64,000 bases of DNA, taken from assembly GCA_022841205.1 (NCBI GenBank), contig JALHCK010000004.1, positions 1-64,000 on the forward strand, written 5' to 3'. The stretch is from Methanomicrobiales archaeon. GTDB lineage: Archaea; Halobacteriota; Methanomicrobia; Methanomicrobiales; Methanospirillaceae. Below are positions 1 through 8,452 of this stretch, one piece after another (within the stretch, counting starts at the first letter, position 1; each line of letters begins with the position of its first letter). The notes beneath the pieces are model-generated. The model saw only the letters and a program-made list of their open reading frames with translations. It had not been told where the DNA came from and searched no databases. The translations under genes were made by a program, and so were the position numbers.

Positions 1-165
1 ATTCTCAACACCTGTTCCGGGGTAAGGGATATCAGCAGTCACTAAATTTTATTTGGTTGTCATTATAAAAAGATCTTTCGGTTGGGGCTGAATAGTTACC
101 TTTTTATTACCTTCAGATTAAAAAAAGAGTGTTCCGAAGCCAAATTCCTGATATTCCCAAAGATA

Positions 166-211
166 CTTTTATTTAGTACAATGGTTAATTCTGGTGAACA
201 TTTCAGAGGTG
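166..211 (+). promoter_or_regulatory. Promoter and ribosome-binding site of the DUF350 gene
   Basis: A TATA-like stretch CTTTTATTTA lies at 166-174. A Shine-Dalgarno-like AGAGGTG at 205-211 sits 7 nt before the ATG at 219. The spacing suits a short-leadered archaeal transcript. The first 160 bases of the window are AT-rich and show no gene that I can support. Confidence 0.45.
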
Positions 212-218
212 CAGAACA

Positions 219-701
219 ATGAACATTGTGAATGCATTTGTCGGATTGATCCAACTCGTAATTGCCATCATCCTTGCGGTTGTGGCGCTTTACATCGGCT
301 ATTCCACGTTTTCGAAGATTACTAAGGGAATGGACGAGTCACAGGAGATTAAGAAAGGCAATGTAGCGGTCGGAGTCGTAATTGCCGCCATCTTCTTTGC
401 AATCGCCATCGTGGTTCAGTCCGGTGTTGCCGGAATCTCCATCGGAATCACCAATGCCCTTGCGGGAGACTGGTTTTCGCTCGTAGCCGCATTTATCCAG
501 CTGATCCTTGGCATCGTTCTGGCCATTGTCGTCATTTACCTTGCCCTGAACATCCTTGATCGCCTGACAAAAGGTGTGGATGAATTTGAAGAGTTGAAAA
601 AAGGGAATGTCGCCGCCGCCCTCCTGATGGCAGGCGTCATCGTTGCCACCGCAGTCATCATCCAGTCCGGGGTTATCGGGATAACCTCGGCCCTCATCTG
701 A
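219..701 (+). CDS. DUF350-type membrane protein, internally duplicated (160 aa)
   Basis: Small integral membrane protein of four predicted hydrophobic helices. The two halves (about 1-72 and 80-155) repeat each other. Each has a long helix ending in a ..KxTKGxDE-like turn, then KKGNVA, then a second helix ending in VxQSGVxGI. This fits a tandem DUF350 fold. The function of DUF350 proteins is not established. The start is fixed by AGAGGTG 7 nt upstream. The gene stands alone, convergent with lysS, and is followed by a terminator-like hairpin and T-run. Membrane location is certain from composition; the family assignment is from recognition of the repeated pattern. Confidence 0.75.
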   Translation: MNIVNAFVGLIQLVIAIILAVVALYIGYSTFSKITKGMDESQEIKKGNVAVGVVIAAIFFAIAIVVQSGVAGISIGITNALAGDWFSLVAAFIQLILGIVLAIVVIYLALNILDRLTKGVDEFEELKKGNVAAALLMAGVIVATAVIIQSGVIGITSALI

Positions 702-710
702 ACCTTTTTT
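671..710 (+). terminator. Hairpin plus T-run ending the DUF350 gene
   Basis: A perfect inverted repeat GGTTATC-GG-GATAACC (671-686) overlaps the last codons. The run TTTTTT at 705-710 follows directly after the stop codon. It could end transcription between this gene and convergent lysS. Confidence 0.4.
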
Positions 711-740
711 AAGGCCGATTACCACACGGTGAAAGAAGAA

Positions 741-2261
741 TTATCCTGAGCGATCTTCATCCGTCTGGATGTCCTGATCCTTCTCCGACTTCATCTGGGG
801 AAACAGGATCACTTCCTTAATCGAGCTCTGGTTGGTGAGCAGCATGACCAGCCGGTCGATCCCAAGCCCGACACCACCTGTCGGCGGCATCCCGTAGGCA
901 AGTGCAGTGATGAAATCGTAATCGATCATCTGGGCCTCAAGATCCCCGGCCTTCCTCCGCTCGTCCTGTTGGCGGAATCGCTCATACTGATCGAGAGGGT
1001 CGTTTAACTCGGAAAACCCGTTGGCAATCTCCATCCCGCAAATGAAGAGTTCGAATCTTTCAGTAAATCCATCTTTTGACCGGTGCTTCTTGGCAAGCGG
1101 AGAGTTTTCAACAGGAAAGTCGTAGACCAGTGTGGGTTGCACCAGCTTTTCCTCGACCCATTCCTCGAAAAAGAGAAAGAGGAACTCCCTCCAGGACACT
1201 GCCTCTTCGAATCCTTCGATGCCCTGTTCTTCTGCGATCTTTCTCAACCGGGCAATGTCGGTGGACCTGGCATCGATTCCCGTGTATTCGCGTACCGCCT
1301 CTTCCATCGAAAGGCGTCGCCATGGTGGAGAGAAGTCCAGTTCTTCATCGCCAAAGGCAACGACGTACGAACCATGGGTGGCATACACGAGATGGGTGAT
1401 GATACCTTCAGTCAGGGCCATCATGTCATGGTAGTCCCGGTACGCTTCATAGATCTCGACCATGGAGAACTCGGGGTTGTGCCTGGCATCGATATCCTCG
1501 TTCCGGAAATTGCGCGCCAGTTCAAAGACCTTCTCAAACCCGCCTACCACCAGCCGCTTGAGATAGAGTTCGGGTGCGATGCGAAGAAACAGGTTCTGAT
1601 CAAGGTAATGGTGGTATGTCGTGAACGGCCGTGCGTTTGCTCCACCGTATACCGGCTGGAGGATGGGGGTCTCGAATTCGAGGAAGTCCCGATCGGTCAG
1701 GTATGACCTAAGCAGCGATATGACCCTGCTCCTCGTCCGGAAATTTTCCCGGCTCTGATCGTTCACGATGAGGTCAACATACCGCTGGCGATACCGCTTC
1801 TCAACATTGGTCAGCCCATGGAACTTCTCAGGGAGGGACAGTAACGCCTTCGCGAGGAGGACGATCTCATCCACCCAGATGGTCAGCTCCCCAAGTCTGG
1901 TCCGGAACACATGCCCGCCGACACCGATCAGATCGCCCCGTTCGATGAAACGGGTGAAAAACGCAAATTGCTCCGGGCCGAGATCGTTTTTCCTGATATA
2001 AAGCTGGATTTTATCATCCTGGTCACCAAGGTCGGCAAAGATAGTCTTGCCATGATCCCGGACCGTATACAACCTGCCTGAAGTGGTCACCCGGTCTTCA
2101 CTCCTCTCGTGCCCGGCTGCTCCGTGGAGATGACGGATCCCGGCAATGGTATTCAGACGTTCAAAAACCGGGGGATACAAGTCATATCCAGTCATACGAA
2201 GCTCTTCAAGCTTCTCTAACCGTTGGCGATCGAATTCAGGGCCGGCATCTTTGCTGTCCAT
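741..2261 (-). CDS. lysS: Lysyl-tRNA synthetase, class II (506 aa)
   Basis: Charges tRNA-Lys in the cytoplasm. The protein has an N-terminal OB-fold anticodon-binding domain, then a class II catalytic core. Class II motif 2 is seen as RNFRNEDIDARHNPEF, and motif 3 as GLGIDRLVMLL near the C-terminus. The length fits class II LysRS (about 500 aa), and no class I HIGH/KMSKS signature is present. I chose the ATG at 2261 because GGAGAGGAGATGAG lies immediately upstream; an in-frame ATG ten codons earlier (2291) has no comparable site. Many methanogens carry class I or class II LysRS, so finding class II is normal for this group. Confidence 0.95.
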   Translation of the reverse strand: MDSKDAGPEFDRQRLEKLEELRMTGYDLYPPVFERLNTIAGIRHLHGAAGHERSEDRVTTSGRLYTVRDHGKTIFADLGDQDDKIQLYIRKNDLGPEQFAFFTRFIERGDLIGVGGHVFRTRLGELTIWVDEIVLLAKALLSLPEKFHGLTNVEKRYRQRYVDLIVNDQSRENFRTRSRVISLLRSYLTDRDFLEFETPILQPVYGGANARPFTTYHHYLDQNLFLRIAPELYLKRLVVGGFEKVFELARNFRNEDIDARHNPEFSMVEIYEAYRDYHDMMALTEGIITHLVYATHGSYVVAFGDEELDFSPPWRRLSMEEAVREYTGIDARSTDIARLRKIAEEQGIEGFEEAVSWREFLFLFFEEWVEEKLVQPTLVYDFPVENSPLAKKHRSKDGFTERFELFICGMEIANGFSELNDPLDQYERFRQQDERRKAGDLEAQMIDYDFITALAYGMPPTGGVGLGIDRLVMLLTNQSSIKEVILFPQMKSEKDQDIQTDEDRSG

Positions 2262-2432
2262 CTCATCTCCTCTCCCTTTGGATCTCCCCATGGTACGGGT
2301 GAACCCTGCGGGTGATTCCAGGATTGGCGTTCCCTTTACTATTCCTCGCGAAGCGTATTAAAAATTTATAAAAACCGGTTCGGTTAATCATGGAGGTTCC
2401 ATGGGATGGGGAGCAGGATCCGGTAGGCGCGG

Positions 2433-2762
2433 TCAATAGAGGGACGTTAATGTCCCCTTGATTCGGTCGATGGCCTCTTCTATGATTTCCTTGACCCCTT
2501 CCCGCTCATGGAGGAGGGCGTGGCGGAGAGGAACGAGTGCACGGGAATCACCTACCATACCCAGTGCCCATGCAACTTTCTGCCGAACCCTCCAGTCATC
2601 ATCAGAGAGAGCCTGGATAAGCGGGTCGACCGATCGTTCGTCCTGCAGACGGGCAAGCACCTCTGCAGCCTTCCACCTGTTGGAGGGATCTTCATCGGTG
2701 AGCATCGCTATGAAGTGGTTGAGACGTGCCATATACGCTGGATCGTCCTGGTCGTGTGTCAT
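2433..2762 (-). CDS. HEAT-repeat protein (109 aa)
   Basis: Short alpha-helical repeat protein. Two to three HEAT/PBS-lyase-type repeats are visible, in the form RWKAAEVLARLQDERSVDPL and VRQKVAWALGMVGDSRALVP, each a helix pair with the D-x-R-A/S-V-x-P-L signature. Such proteins usually act as protein-binding scaffolds; no enzymatic residues are seen. It follows the Cache lipoprotein gene by 39 nt in the same direction and precedes lysS. Co-transcription with the lipoprotein is plausible. The partner is unknown. Confidence 0.8.
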   Translation of the reverse strand: MTHDQDDPAYMARLNHFIAMLTDEDPSNRWKAAEVLARLQDERSVDPLIQALSDDDWRVRQKVAWALGMVGDSRALVPLRHALLHEREGVKEIIEEAIDRIKGTLTSLY

Positions 2763-2801
2763 AAAGCGGAAACGGAGGAAAAGAGGAGTCCTCCCGGTTG
2801 T

Positions 2802-4286
2802 TCACTCTCTCCAGCCGATGGCCAGTTTCCACCCTGTCACGTCTTCGGTGCGGAAGATCGCTTTGTGCAAAGCTCCTTCGTACTGGTAGGCGATCACCCC
2901 TTCCAGTGAAGCACGCATCTGGTTCTTTGTCCCCGGCAGGCCTTCGAGTGAGAAGATGCGCCCGGGGAGTGAATCAAGAACCGGCATTCCTTCGCTGTCA
3001 ACGGCAAACGCATAATACCCGCCTGGGAGTTGGAAGTCGTTGAAAATTGATTCTTCAAGGGTATCGCAGGAGACCGAGGCTCCGAGCAAACCGTTAACCA
3101 TCTCCTGATCGCGGACAGGGACTGCGATTATCGCGGAGTACTTTCCTGTCGATTTGCTCACCACGATGGTCCCGATTGAGGTCTCACCGGCCAGCACTCC
3201 CTGGAAGTAGGAGCGGTCCCTCAGGTTGGCGCTTGTCAAGTTGTCGACCGTGGTGTAGTAAGAGCCATCAGGCCTCGCATACCAGAACCGTGCCTCAGGA
3301 TACTCCCTCTCAATCCGGACAAGGAGTGGCCGGATGCTTTCCCAGTTGCCTCCTTTGAGTTCCCCGGTGATTGCCAGGGTCTCCATGGCAGCAGCGATCC
3401 CATGCATCCGGGCAGAGACGAGTGCCGTGAACCCGGGAAGGAGCGTGCTCGATGCAAACGTGACCCGATCCCCTGCAGGAATGGTAAAAGGATGGGCAGG
3501 GATACCTGTGCCGGTAATGCGGGCGAAGGTCCCGTCCGCCTTCATGGCATCAAGAGCGCCCTGGTATGCCCTTACGGTCGATTGTGCTGTCCTGTTGTTG
3601 AAGGCGATATAGAGATCGGTCCTGATCAGGGTGTAAACCGGGACTATGGTTCCCTCCGGGATTGCAAGCCTTTTCAGTGTTTCAGGTGTAGTTGCGGAAG
3701 ACCCTATCCAAAGGGAGACGGACTGATTGAGAAGTGCATATAGGCATCCGTCATCAGTGAGATACGTCTGGATGTTCGAAAAATTCCTTTCAGCCAGGTA
3801 GGTATGGCGTGCATCCCCCTCCACGACGGCAATGGGGCCTGCATTCCTTGCGGCTTCGAGGCTTTCCAGGTGAATGCCGGAGTCGTTCCTTGCAAAGAGG
3901 GTATATTCAAAGGATCCTATCGGTCCGACCCAGCGGAATCTATCCTCTCTCTCCTTATCCCTGACGGTTGAGAAGACGGCGGTTCCGGGTGACCCCAGCG
4001 CAGTCTCGTAGGCGACGTTCCATGGATGCACCTCGATTCTGCTGCTGCAGTTCAGGCGCCGTTGCAGATCTTTTATTATTTCGACGGACTGTCCTTGAAG
4101 CGTGCCATCATTCCCGATGTAATTGAACGGGTAGAGGTCTTCGGTCAGAAAAAGGATCTTTTCTGTCGGGCATGCCGATGGGATGGGCGTGTCGCCCTTC
4201 GGTGATGTGCAGCCCGCAAGTACAATGAAGATAATCAATAAGAAACCTGCTATTACAAGGGGGGGCCATAATCCGGGTTTGTTCAT
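2802..4286 (-). CDS. Lipoprotein with a solute-binding domain and a Cache-like domain (494 aa)
   Basis: The N-terminus has a hydrophobic signal with lipobox LAGC (Cys26), so it is predicted to be anchored on the outer face of the membrane. Residues about 42-260 resemble a family 3 periplasmic solute-binding protein: the opening strand ILFLTEDLYPFNY is followed by GxLxGxxVEI, the usual amino-acid/sensor SBP start. Residues about 285-490 resemble a Cache sensor fold, with FWYARPDGSYYTT, LRDRSYFQGVLAGE and YSAIIAVPV. The protein ends there: no transmembrane helix, HAMP, kinase or GGDEF follows. It may therefore act as a free sensor subunit or as a ligand-binding protein whose partner is encoded elsewhere. 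A GAGGAAG site lies just before the ATG. Confidence 0.8.
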   Translation of the reverse strand: MNKPGLWPPLVIAGFLLIIFIVLAGCTSPKGDTPIPSACPTEKILFLTEDLYPFNYIGNDGTLQGQSVEIIKDLQRRLNCSSRIEVHPWNVAYETALGSPGTAVFSTVRDKEREDRFRWVGPIGSFEYTLFARNDSGIHLESLEAARNAGPIAVVEGDARHTYLAERNFSNIQTYLTDDGCLYALLNQSVSLWIGSSATTPETLKRLAIPEGTIVPVYTLIRTDLYIAFNNRTAQSTVRAYQGALDAMKADGTFARITGTGIPAHPFTIPAGDRVTFASSTLLPGFTALVSARMHGIAAAMETLAITGELKGGNWESIRPLLVRIEREYPEARFWYARPDGSYYTTVDNLTSANLRDRSYFQGVLAGETSIGTIVVSKSTGKYSAIIAVPVRDQEMVNGLLGASVSCDTLEESIFNDFQLPGGYYAFAVDSEGMPVLDSLPGRIFSLEGLPGTKNQMRASLEGVIAYQYEGALHKAIFRTEDVTGWKLAIGWRE

Positions 4287-4845
4287 GCTGACTTCCTCTA
4301 ATCTGAACTGAACGTTGGAACCGGGGAGTCAAAATATCATCGATAAGAATTTCTTTGGCATGAAGCACTTTTTACCGGGGGTTGTATGCGATGCTGTTAC
4401 CACCCGTGCACATCAGAATTATCTCCAATTTCCATCAGAATTGGAGCCTGTTATGGGGGATTTTGCCAATATAGAAACCCGGAGGTACCCAAACCCGGTC
4501 AAATCATATCTGGCAAACTGGTTTGTGCTCCTTCACGATTGATAAATTAAAAAAAAAGTGGCGGAATCAGGGTGTCACAATCACCCCCGTGGAAACCTCT
4601 GACTTCGAGCTTCAGGTCACCGGAAAATCGACCACGAAAAGCCGCCCTGGGATCAGGTGTTCTGGATTTTTGTTGGAGTTGATTAAACGTTCAGGATCTC
4701 AGATGCAAAGATAAATGAAGAATAATTTCATGGCAAGACTGTCACAAAAAAAGATACCTTTATTAGAACATCATCCTAACTAGATTGTTGATATTCACCT
4801 TTGTGGTGAACGTTAATCGGACTGATTAATTCATTCTGGGGGACT
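4287..4845. other. Intergenic region with one doubtful small ORF
   Basis: 559 bases between divergent genes. No recognisable gene is present. The plus-strand frame 4523-4714 (TTG start, 63 codons) reads like protein in its second half (for example GVTITPVETSDFELQVTGK) but has no convincing ribosome-binding site, and I recognise no family. It may be a gene remnant. The A9 run at 4548-4556 gives a T-run on the minus strand. A TATA-like CTTTATTAG near 4758-4766 probably serves the gene at 4846. Confidence 0.4.
4794..4810 (+). promoter_or_regulatory. Inverted repeat TTCACC-N5-GGTGAA upstream of the 4846 gene
   Basis: A perfect 6-bp inverted repeat with a 5-nt spacer lies about 30 nt downstream of the TATA-like element and 35 nt before the ATG at 4846. 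It could be an operator or a hairpin at the 5' end of the transcript. No regulator can be named. Confidence 0.35.
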
Positions 4846-6213
4846 ATGACGGAATCTGATAATTATACCGGTGGGGGGAGAGCCGGGCCAAAGACCAATC
4901 CCGATGATTACCTCCCGGACTACTCTCCACGACCTCGTTACGTAATCGCCACCATTTATCCCCCTTCAAATAATCCTCCCGAACGGGAGATCGCCGGCAG
5001 GAACGTGTTTATTAAGCCTCCGGATCTATCCCAGCAGATGGGATCGGAGAGCCCGGACATGGCGCTTGCTGCCCGCCCCAAAGAGGGAATTGTGGAAACA
5101 GAGAGGAGGGATCAGCTATGGGATATTTTGTATCCCCCTGCTGAAAGAAACTGTTCAGATCCCTCCGTCCGTTTCCTAAAACCGCCGGCGACGATTAGCA
5201 ACCTTTACCCCCACCTCAATCACTTACCGGGAGATACGGAACCACCCGCCCGGGAACTCTTTCACAGCATGGATCTCCCCCGGGGGAAATTCAGATCCCT
5301 CGAGCGGAATGCAAGTATAATTTCAATCCTCCGTCATCTGCACAACCATGAGTTCAGAGGTACCTGCAGGATTAACCGTGGCGGATCAAACATACGCCTC
5401 GTCTTTGACCATGGGAGGATCATCCTTGCCGAATACGATAATCTGGTTGGTGACAAGGCACTGGGGATGGTATATGCACACCGCTTTTCACAGTGTGATA
5501 CGCTCGTATCAGACTTTGATGAAGCCCAGATTCGCCTTTCCCTCGAGTTCAACCAGTCCTGGTGCGTCAAGGGGAACCAGGAGCCGGATTGGATAGCCTC
5601 CGGCAGAATCATTCGGAATGCCGGCAATAGTCAATCTGGAGGATCGTTCTTTGTGCCTGACCAGTATCCGGAAAAAATCCCTGGACCTGAAATGCAACCC
5701 GTATACCAGGATCCCGGCTCATTGGGAACATCCCAAACAAACGTCGATTCGGTAACAACCAACGATGTTATTACTCCAGGTCCACCGGGAGAAGAGGGGG
5801 TCCACACCGCTCCCTATGTAGAAAACGAGCAGGCTGACTGGAAAAGAGCTCTCACCATTCCTCTTTCATCGTCATATGATAACGCTGCACCTTCTCATGA
5901 CCCGGAGTGTTCCGTGAAGGATATCCGGAGCTGCATTGATCCAATGCATTCGGAAGACCAGGTCGAGGGATGGAAAAAAGCCCTCTATTTGCCGGTGGAA
6001 CCGGTAAACACCAGTGAATGGAGATTTGATGGGGCCGATGTGACTGGCGGCTCAATACCTGTATATCTGCACGAATTTGAACTGTTACCTGCAGATTCGA
6101 TACTGTTTGAAGCTGTCCGGTTGCGAGAAAGAATGCCGAAATTCTTCGGTCCTGAACCCTCCGAGCAATGGAAGTACATGGGGGCCAATCGCGGCGAGAA
6201 TAGTTCAGTCTGA
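4846..6213 (+). CDS. Uncharacterised protein with a DUF2226/DUF4388-like domain and short repeats (455 aa)
   Basis: I do not recognise a named family for the whole protein. Residues about 145-250 (LPRGKFRSLERNASII..., RLVFDHGRIILAEYDN...) resemble the DUF2226/DUF4388 type, in which a small domain carries a 'DxGxIxxAxYD' strand-turn. The N-terminal 140 residues hold a diverged duplication: YPPSNNPPE...VFIKPP (about 38-60) is echoed by LYPPAERN...RFLKPP (about 95-115). The C-terminal part has a second repeat, DWKRALTIP and GWKKALYLPV. The rest is proline- and acid-rich and probably disordered. No signal peptide or membrane segment is seen, so it is likely cytoplasmic. An ATG preceded by GGGGGAC supports the start. 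Confidence 0.7.
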   Translation: MTESDNYTGGGRAGPKTNPDDYLPDYSPRPRYVIATIYPPSNNPPEREIAGRNVFIKPPDLSQQMGSESPDMALAARPKEGIVETERRDQLWDILYPPAERNCSDPSVRFLKPPATISNLYPHLNHLPGDTEPPARELFHSMDLPRGKFRSLERNASIISILRHLHNHEFRGTCRINRGGSNIRLVFDHGRIILAEYDNLVGDKALGMVYAHRFSQCDTLVSDFDEAQIRLSLEFNQSWCVKGNQEPDWIASGRIIRNAGNSQSGGSFFVPDQYPEKIPGPEMQPVYQDPGSLGTSQTNVDSVTTNDVITPGPPGEEGVHTAPYVENEQADWKRALTIPLSSSYDNAAPSHDPECSVKDIRSCIDPMHSEDQVEGWKKALYLPVEPVNTSEWRFDGADVTGGSIPVYLHEFELLPADSILFEAVRLRERMPKFFGPEPSEQWKYMGANRGENSSV

Positions 6214-6402
6214 CCGGTGAACTTAACTGTTTTTGCGGATTTTCTGAATTTTCAAGCTCAAAGATATTTGGGGGAGTGTGTCACGATGACATTGCAAAGC
6301 ACCCTTCGCAGATGAAGGTTTTTGATTTCCATCCTCGTTTCATGCGAGAACGTCTCTTCCAGGCGAAAGAACTAGAATCCCTGGGACTGATATTCTGGTA
6401 GC

Positions 6403-6582
6403 ATGAAGAAAGTAGTACTACTGTGCGGCAGCCCGCGGCTTAAGGGGAATACCGCACAGGTCGTAGAAGAATGTGCAAAGGTTATCCGCGAACCAGGCGA
6501 AGTCTGGGATGACGAGGAGGGAATCAGGACTGTTCGCCACTTTGCCGGGAATGTCGCACGGCTAATCACCCGGCCGTCCTGA
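6403..6582 (+). pseudogene. Deletion remnant of an NADPH-dependent FMN reductase (59 codons)
   Basis: An open frame starts with KKVVLLCGSPRLKGNT, the FMN-phosphate loop that opens flavodoxin-like FMN reductases. It then jumps after about 25 residues to what looks like the C-terminal helix region (VWDDEEGIRTVRHFAGNVAR). The roughly 120 residues in between, including the flavin and dimer region, are absent, yet the frame is kept. This is best read as an in-frame internal deletion of a gene related to the full-length flavoproteins at 26.2, 28.6 and 29.2 kb. It ends 26 nt before the ABC transporter gene. It could still be translated as a peptide but cannot bind FMN normally. Confidence 0.6.
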
Positions 6583-6608
6583 AGGGGGAACCAGGGAAGG
6601 AGTGTATC

Positions 6609-7595
6609 ATGGCCGGACCGATTATTGACGTTGAAGATCTGTACCACCGTTTCGGGGAGGTCGTGGCGGTTGATGGAATCAGTTTCTCTGTTGAAGAAGG
6701 TGAGATTTTCTCATTTCTCGGTCCAAACGGCGCCGGGAAGAGCACGGCAATCAATGTGCTCATCACCCTTCTCGCGATCCAGCAGGGAAAGGCCACCATT
6801 GCCGGTTTTGACGTGAAGGAAAAACCCCAGCAGGTGAGAAATTCAATCGGGATCGTCTTTCAGGATGTAACGCTGGATCGGGACATGACCTGCAGGGAGA
6901 TTCTGGAGTTCCATGGAAGGCTCTACCGGATGCCTGCCGCTGAACGGAAAAAAAGGATTGACGAACTGCTCTCCTTAGTCGAGCTCGATGCAAAGCGAAA
7001 TGTCCGGACCAAGCACCTTTCTGGCGGGATGAAACGGCGCCTGGAGATCGCCCGGGGGCTGATGACCAGGCCAAGGGTCCTCTTCCTCGATGAACCGACC
7101 ATAGGTCTCGATCCCCAGACCCGGATGCGGATGTGGGAGTATATAAAGACGGTTAATGATGAGGGAACCTCCATATTCCTGACCACCCACTACATGGATG
7201 AAGCCGATCACCTGAGCGATCGGATCAGTATAATCGACCATGGACGGATTGTCGTAACCGGTACGTCCTATGAACTGAAAAACACCCTGGGAGAAGACCT
7301 CATTTACCTGGAGACTGCGGACCTTCCCCGCACCCGGGCGATCCTTTCCCGCATGGACACTGTGAGGGAGATACGGGAGAAATCGCGGGGAATTGTCATC
7401 ACACTTGATGGTGATGGAACAAAAATCCTGCCAGGGATTATTGAGGGTTTGGCAGGAAACGACATACGGGTCAGCGCGGTAAACCTGAAGAAGCCGTCAA
7501 TGGACGATGTCTTTCTCCACTTCACAGGGCGTGAGCTTCGTGATGCGGGGGCTCATAAACCGGCCACGGCGGCTATCAGCGCAGGGAGGCGGTAA
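6609..7595 (+). CDS. ABC transporter ATP-binding protein, DrrA/ABC-2 exporter type (328 aa)
   Basis: Powers export through the membrane protein encoded directly downstream. Walker A is GPNGAGKST (residues 38-46), the signature is LSGGMKRR (about 138), and Walker B with the following D-loop is VLFLDEPTIGLDP (about 157-169). The H-loop TTHYMDEAD is present. The C-terminal extension of about 90 residues with GTKILPGIIE is typical of the daunorubicin-resistance/NodI-like subfamily. GGAAGGAG precedes the ATG. The substrate cannot be told. It is separated from the permease by 3 nt. Confidence 0.92.
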   Translation: MAGPIIDVEDLYHRFGEVVAVDGISFSVEEGEIFSFLGPNGAGKSTAINVLITLLAIQQGKATIAGFDVKEKPQQVRNSIGIVFQDVTLDRDMTCREILEFHGRLYRMPAAERKKRIDELLSLVELDAKRNVRTKHLSGGMKRRLEIARGLMTRPRVLFLDEPTIGLDPQTRMRMWEYIKTVNDEGTSIFLTTHYMDEADHLSDRISIIDHGRIVVTGTSYELKNTLGEDLIYLETADLPRTRAILSRMDTVREIREKSRGIVITLDGDGTKILPGIIEGLAGNDIRVSAVNLKKPSMDDVFLHFTGRELRDAGAHKPATAAISAGRR

Positions 7596-7598
7596 TCG

Positions 7599-8435
7599 GT
7601 GAATACCGGGTTTCTTACGGTATACTGGCGGGATATGATCCGGTTTTTCCGATTCAGGACCATGCTTATCTCTTCGCTGGTCCAGCCCGCGCTCTGGATG
7701 GCATTTTTCGGGATTGCCATGTCAGCCAATTTCGATAGGCTGACAAGCGTGATTCCCCCAATCCCCGGTGTTCCAAGCGTTGATTATCTCACGTTCATGT
7801 CCGCCGGGGTCATTGCCATGACCACTCTCTTTACCAGCCTTTTCGGGGGGGTAGTGCTCCTGTTTGATAAGAACTGGGGACTGATGCGTGAGATCTTTGC
7901 AAGCCCTCTGCCCCGCAACCATATCATTTTTGGCATCGCCCTCTCCGGCATGACAAAAACATTCATCCAGGCGATCATAATCATGGTGTTTGGAATCTTC
8001 CTCGGCGCTGCATTTTTTGCAGGGTTCAGTGCCGGACAGACGATCATCTCGATTGCCGGGATACTCCTCTTTACCGGGACATTTTCTCTCGGGTTTCTCT
8101 TCCTGTCCGCAGCAATTTCCATCAGTCTGGAAAGCCCTGAAGGCCTCCAGGGGATAATCACCCTGCTCACCATGCCGATCTTCTTTGCAAGCAATGCCCT
8201 CTACCCGGTCGATGCATTTCCTCCTCTCCTCCAGGCAATATCGGTCATCAATCCCCTCTCCCATCTGGTGAACGGAATCCGGTATTTTGCCATCGGGGGT
8301 AATTTCCAGGCGATCGGGATACACTACACCGCGACACCGTTGGAGATAGTCATTTCCTTCCTCCTCCTGGTAGCCTTCGCACTCCTGATGTTTGCCTTCG
8401 CCGTCTGGCGGTTCAGGAAAGCATCCGTGACCTGA
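7599..8435 (+). CDS. ABC-2 type transporter permease (278 aa)
   Basis: Membrane half of the exporter above. About six hydrophobic helices are seen, with the ABC-2 family pattern PALWMAFFGIAM near the N-terminus, a loop FDKNWGLMREIFASPLPR before helix 3, and NPLSHLVNGIRY before the last helix. The start is GTG at 7599, preceded by GGGAGGCGG in the end of the ATPase gene, so the two are translationally coupled. It probably forms a homodimer with two ATPase subunits. Confidence 0.9.
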   Translation: MNTGFLTVYWRDMIRFFRFRTMLISSLVQPALWMAFFGIAMSANFDRLTSVIPPIPGVPSVDYLTFMSAGVIAMTTLFTSLFGGVVLLFDKNWGLMREIFASPLPRNHIIFGIALSGMTKTFIQAIIIMVFGIFLGAAFFAGFSAGQTIISIAGILLFTGTFSLGFLFLSAAISISLESPEGLQGIITLLTMPIFFASNALYPVDAFPPLLQAISVINPLSHLVNGIRYFAIGGNFQAIGIHYTATPLEIVISFLLLVAFALLMFAFAVWRFRKASVT

Positions 8436-8440
8436 GCGGA

Positions 8441-8452
8441 CCCCTTCAGGGG
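8441..8452. terminator. Hairpin between convergent genes
   Basis: CCCC-TTCA-GGGG forms a 4-bp GC stem with a tetraloop, within a GC-rich extension, between the permease stop (8435) and the helicase stop (8446-8448), which it overlaps. The same 12-mer in inverse orientation recurs at 57157-57168 in another convergent junction. There is no long T-run, so termination is only suggested. Confidence 0.3.

Noticed and set aside
1083..1706. Open frame antisense to lysS (207 codons)
   Set aside because: Lies wholly within the conserved lysS gene and shows no protein-like pattern.
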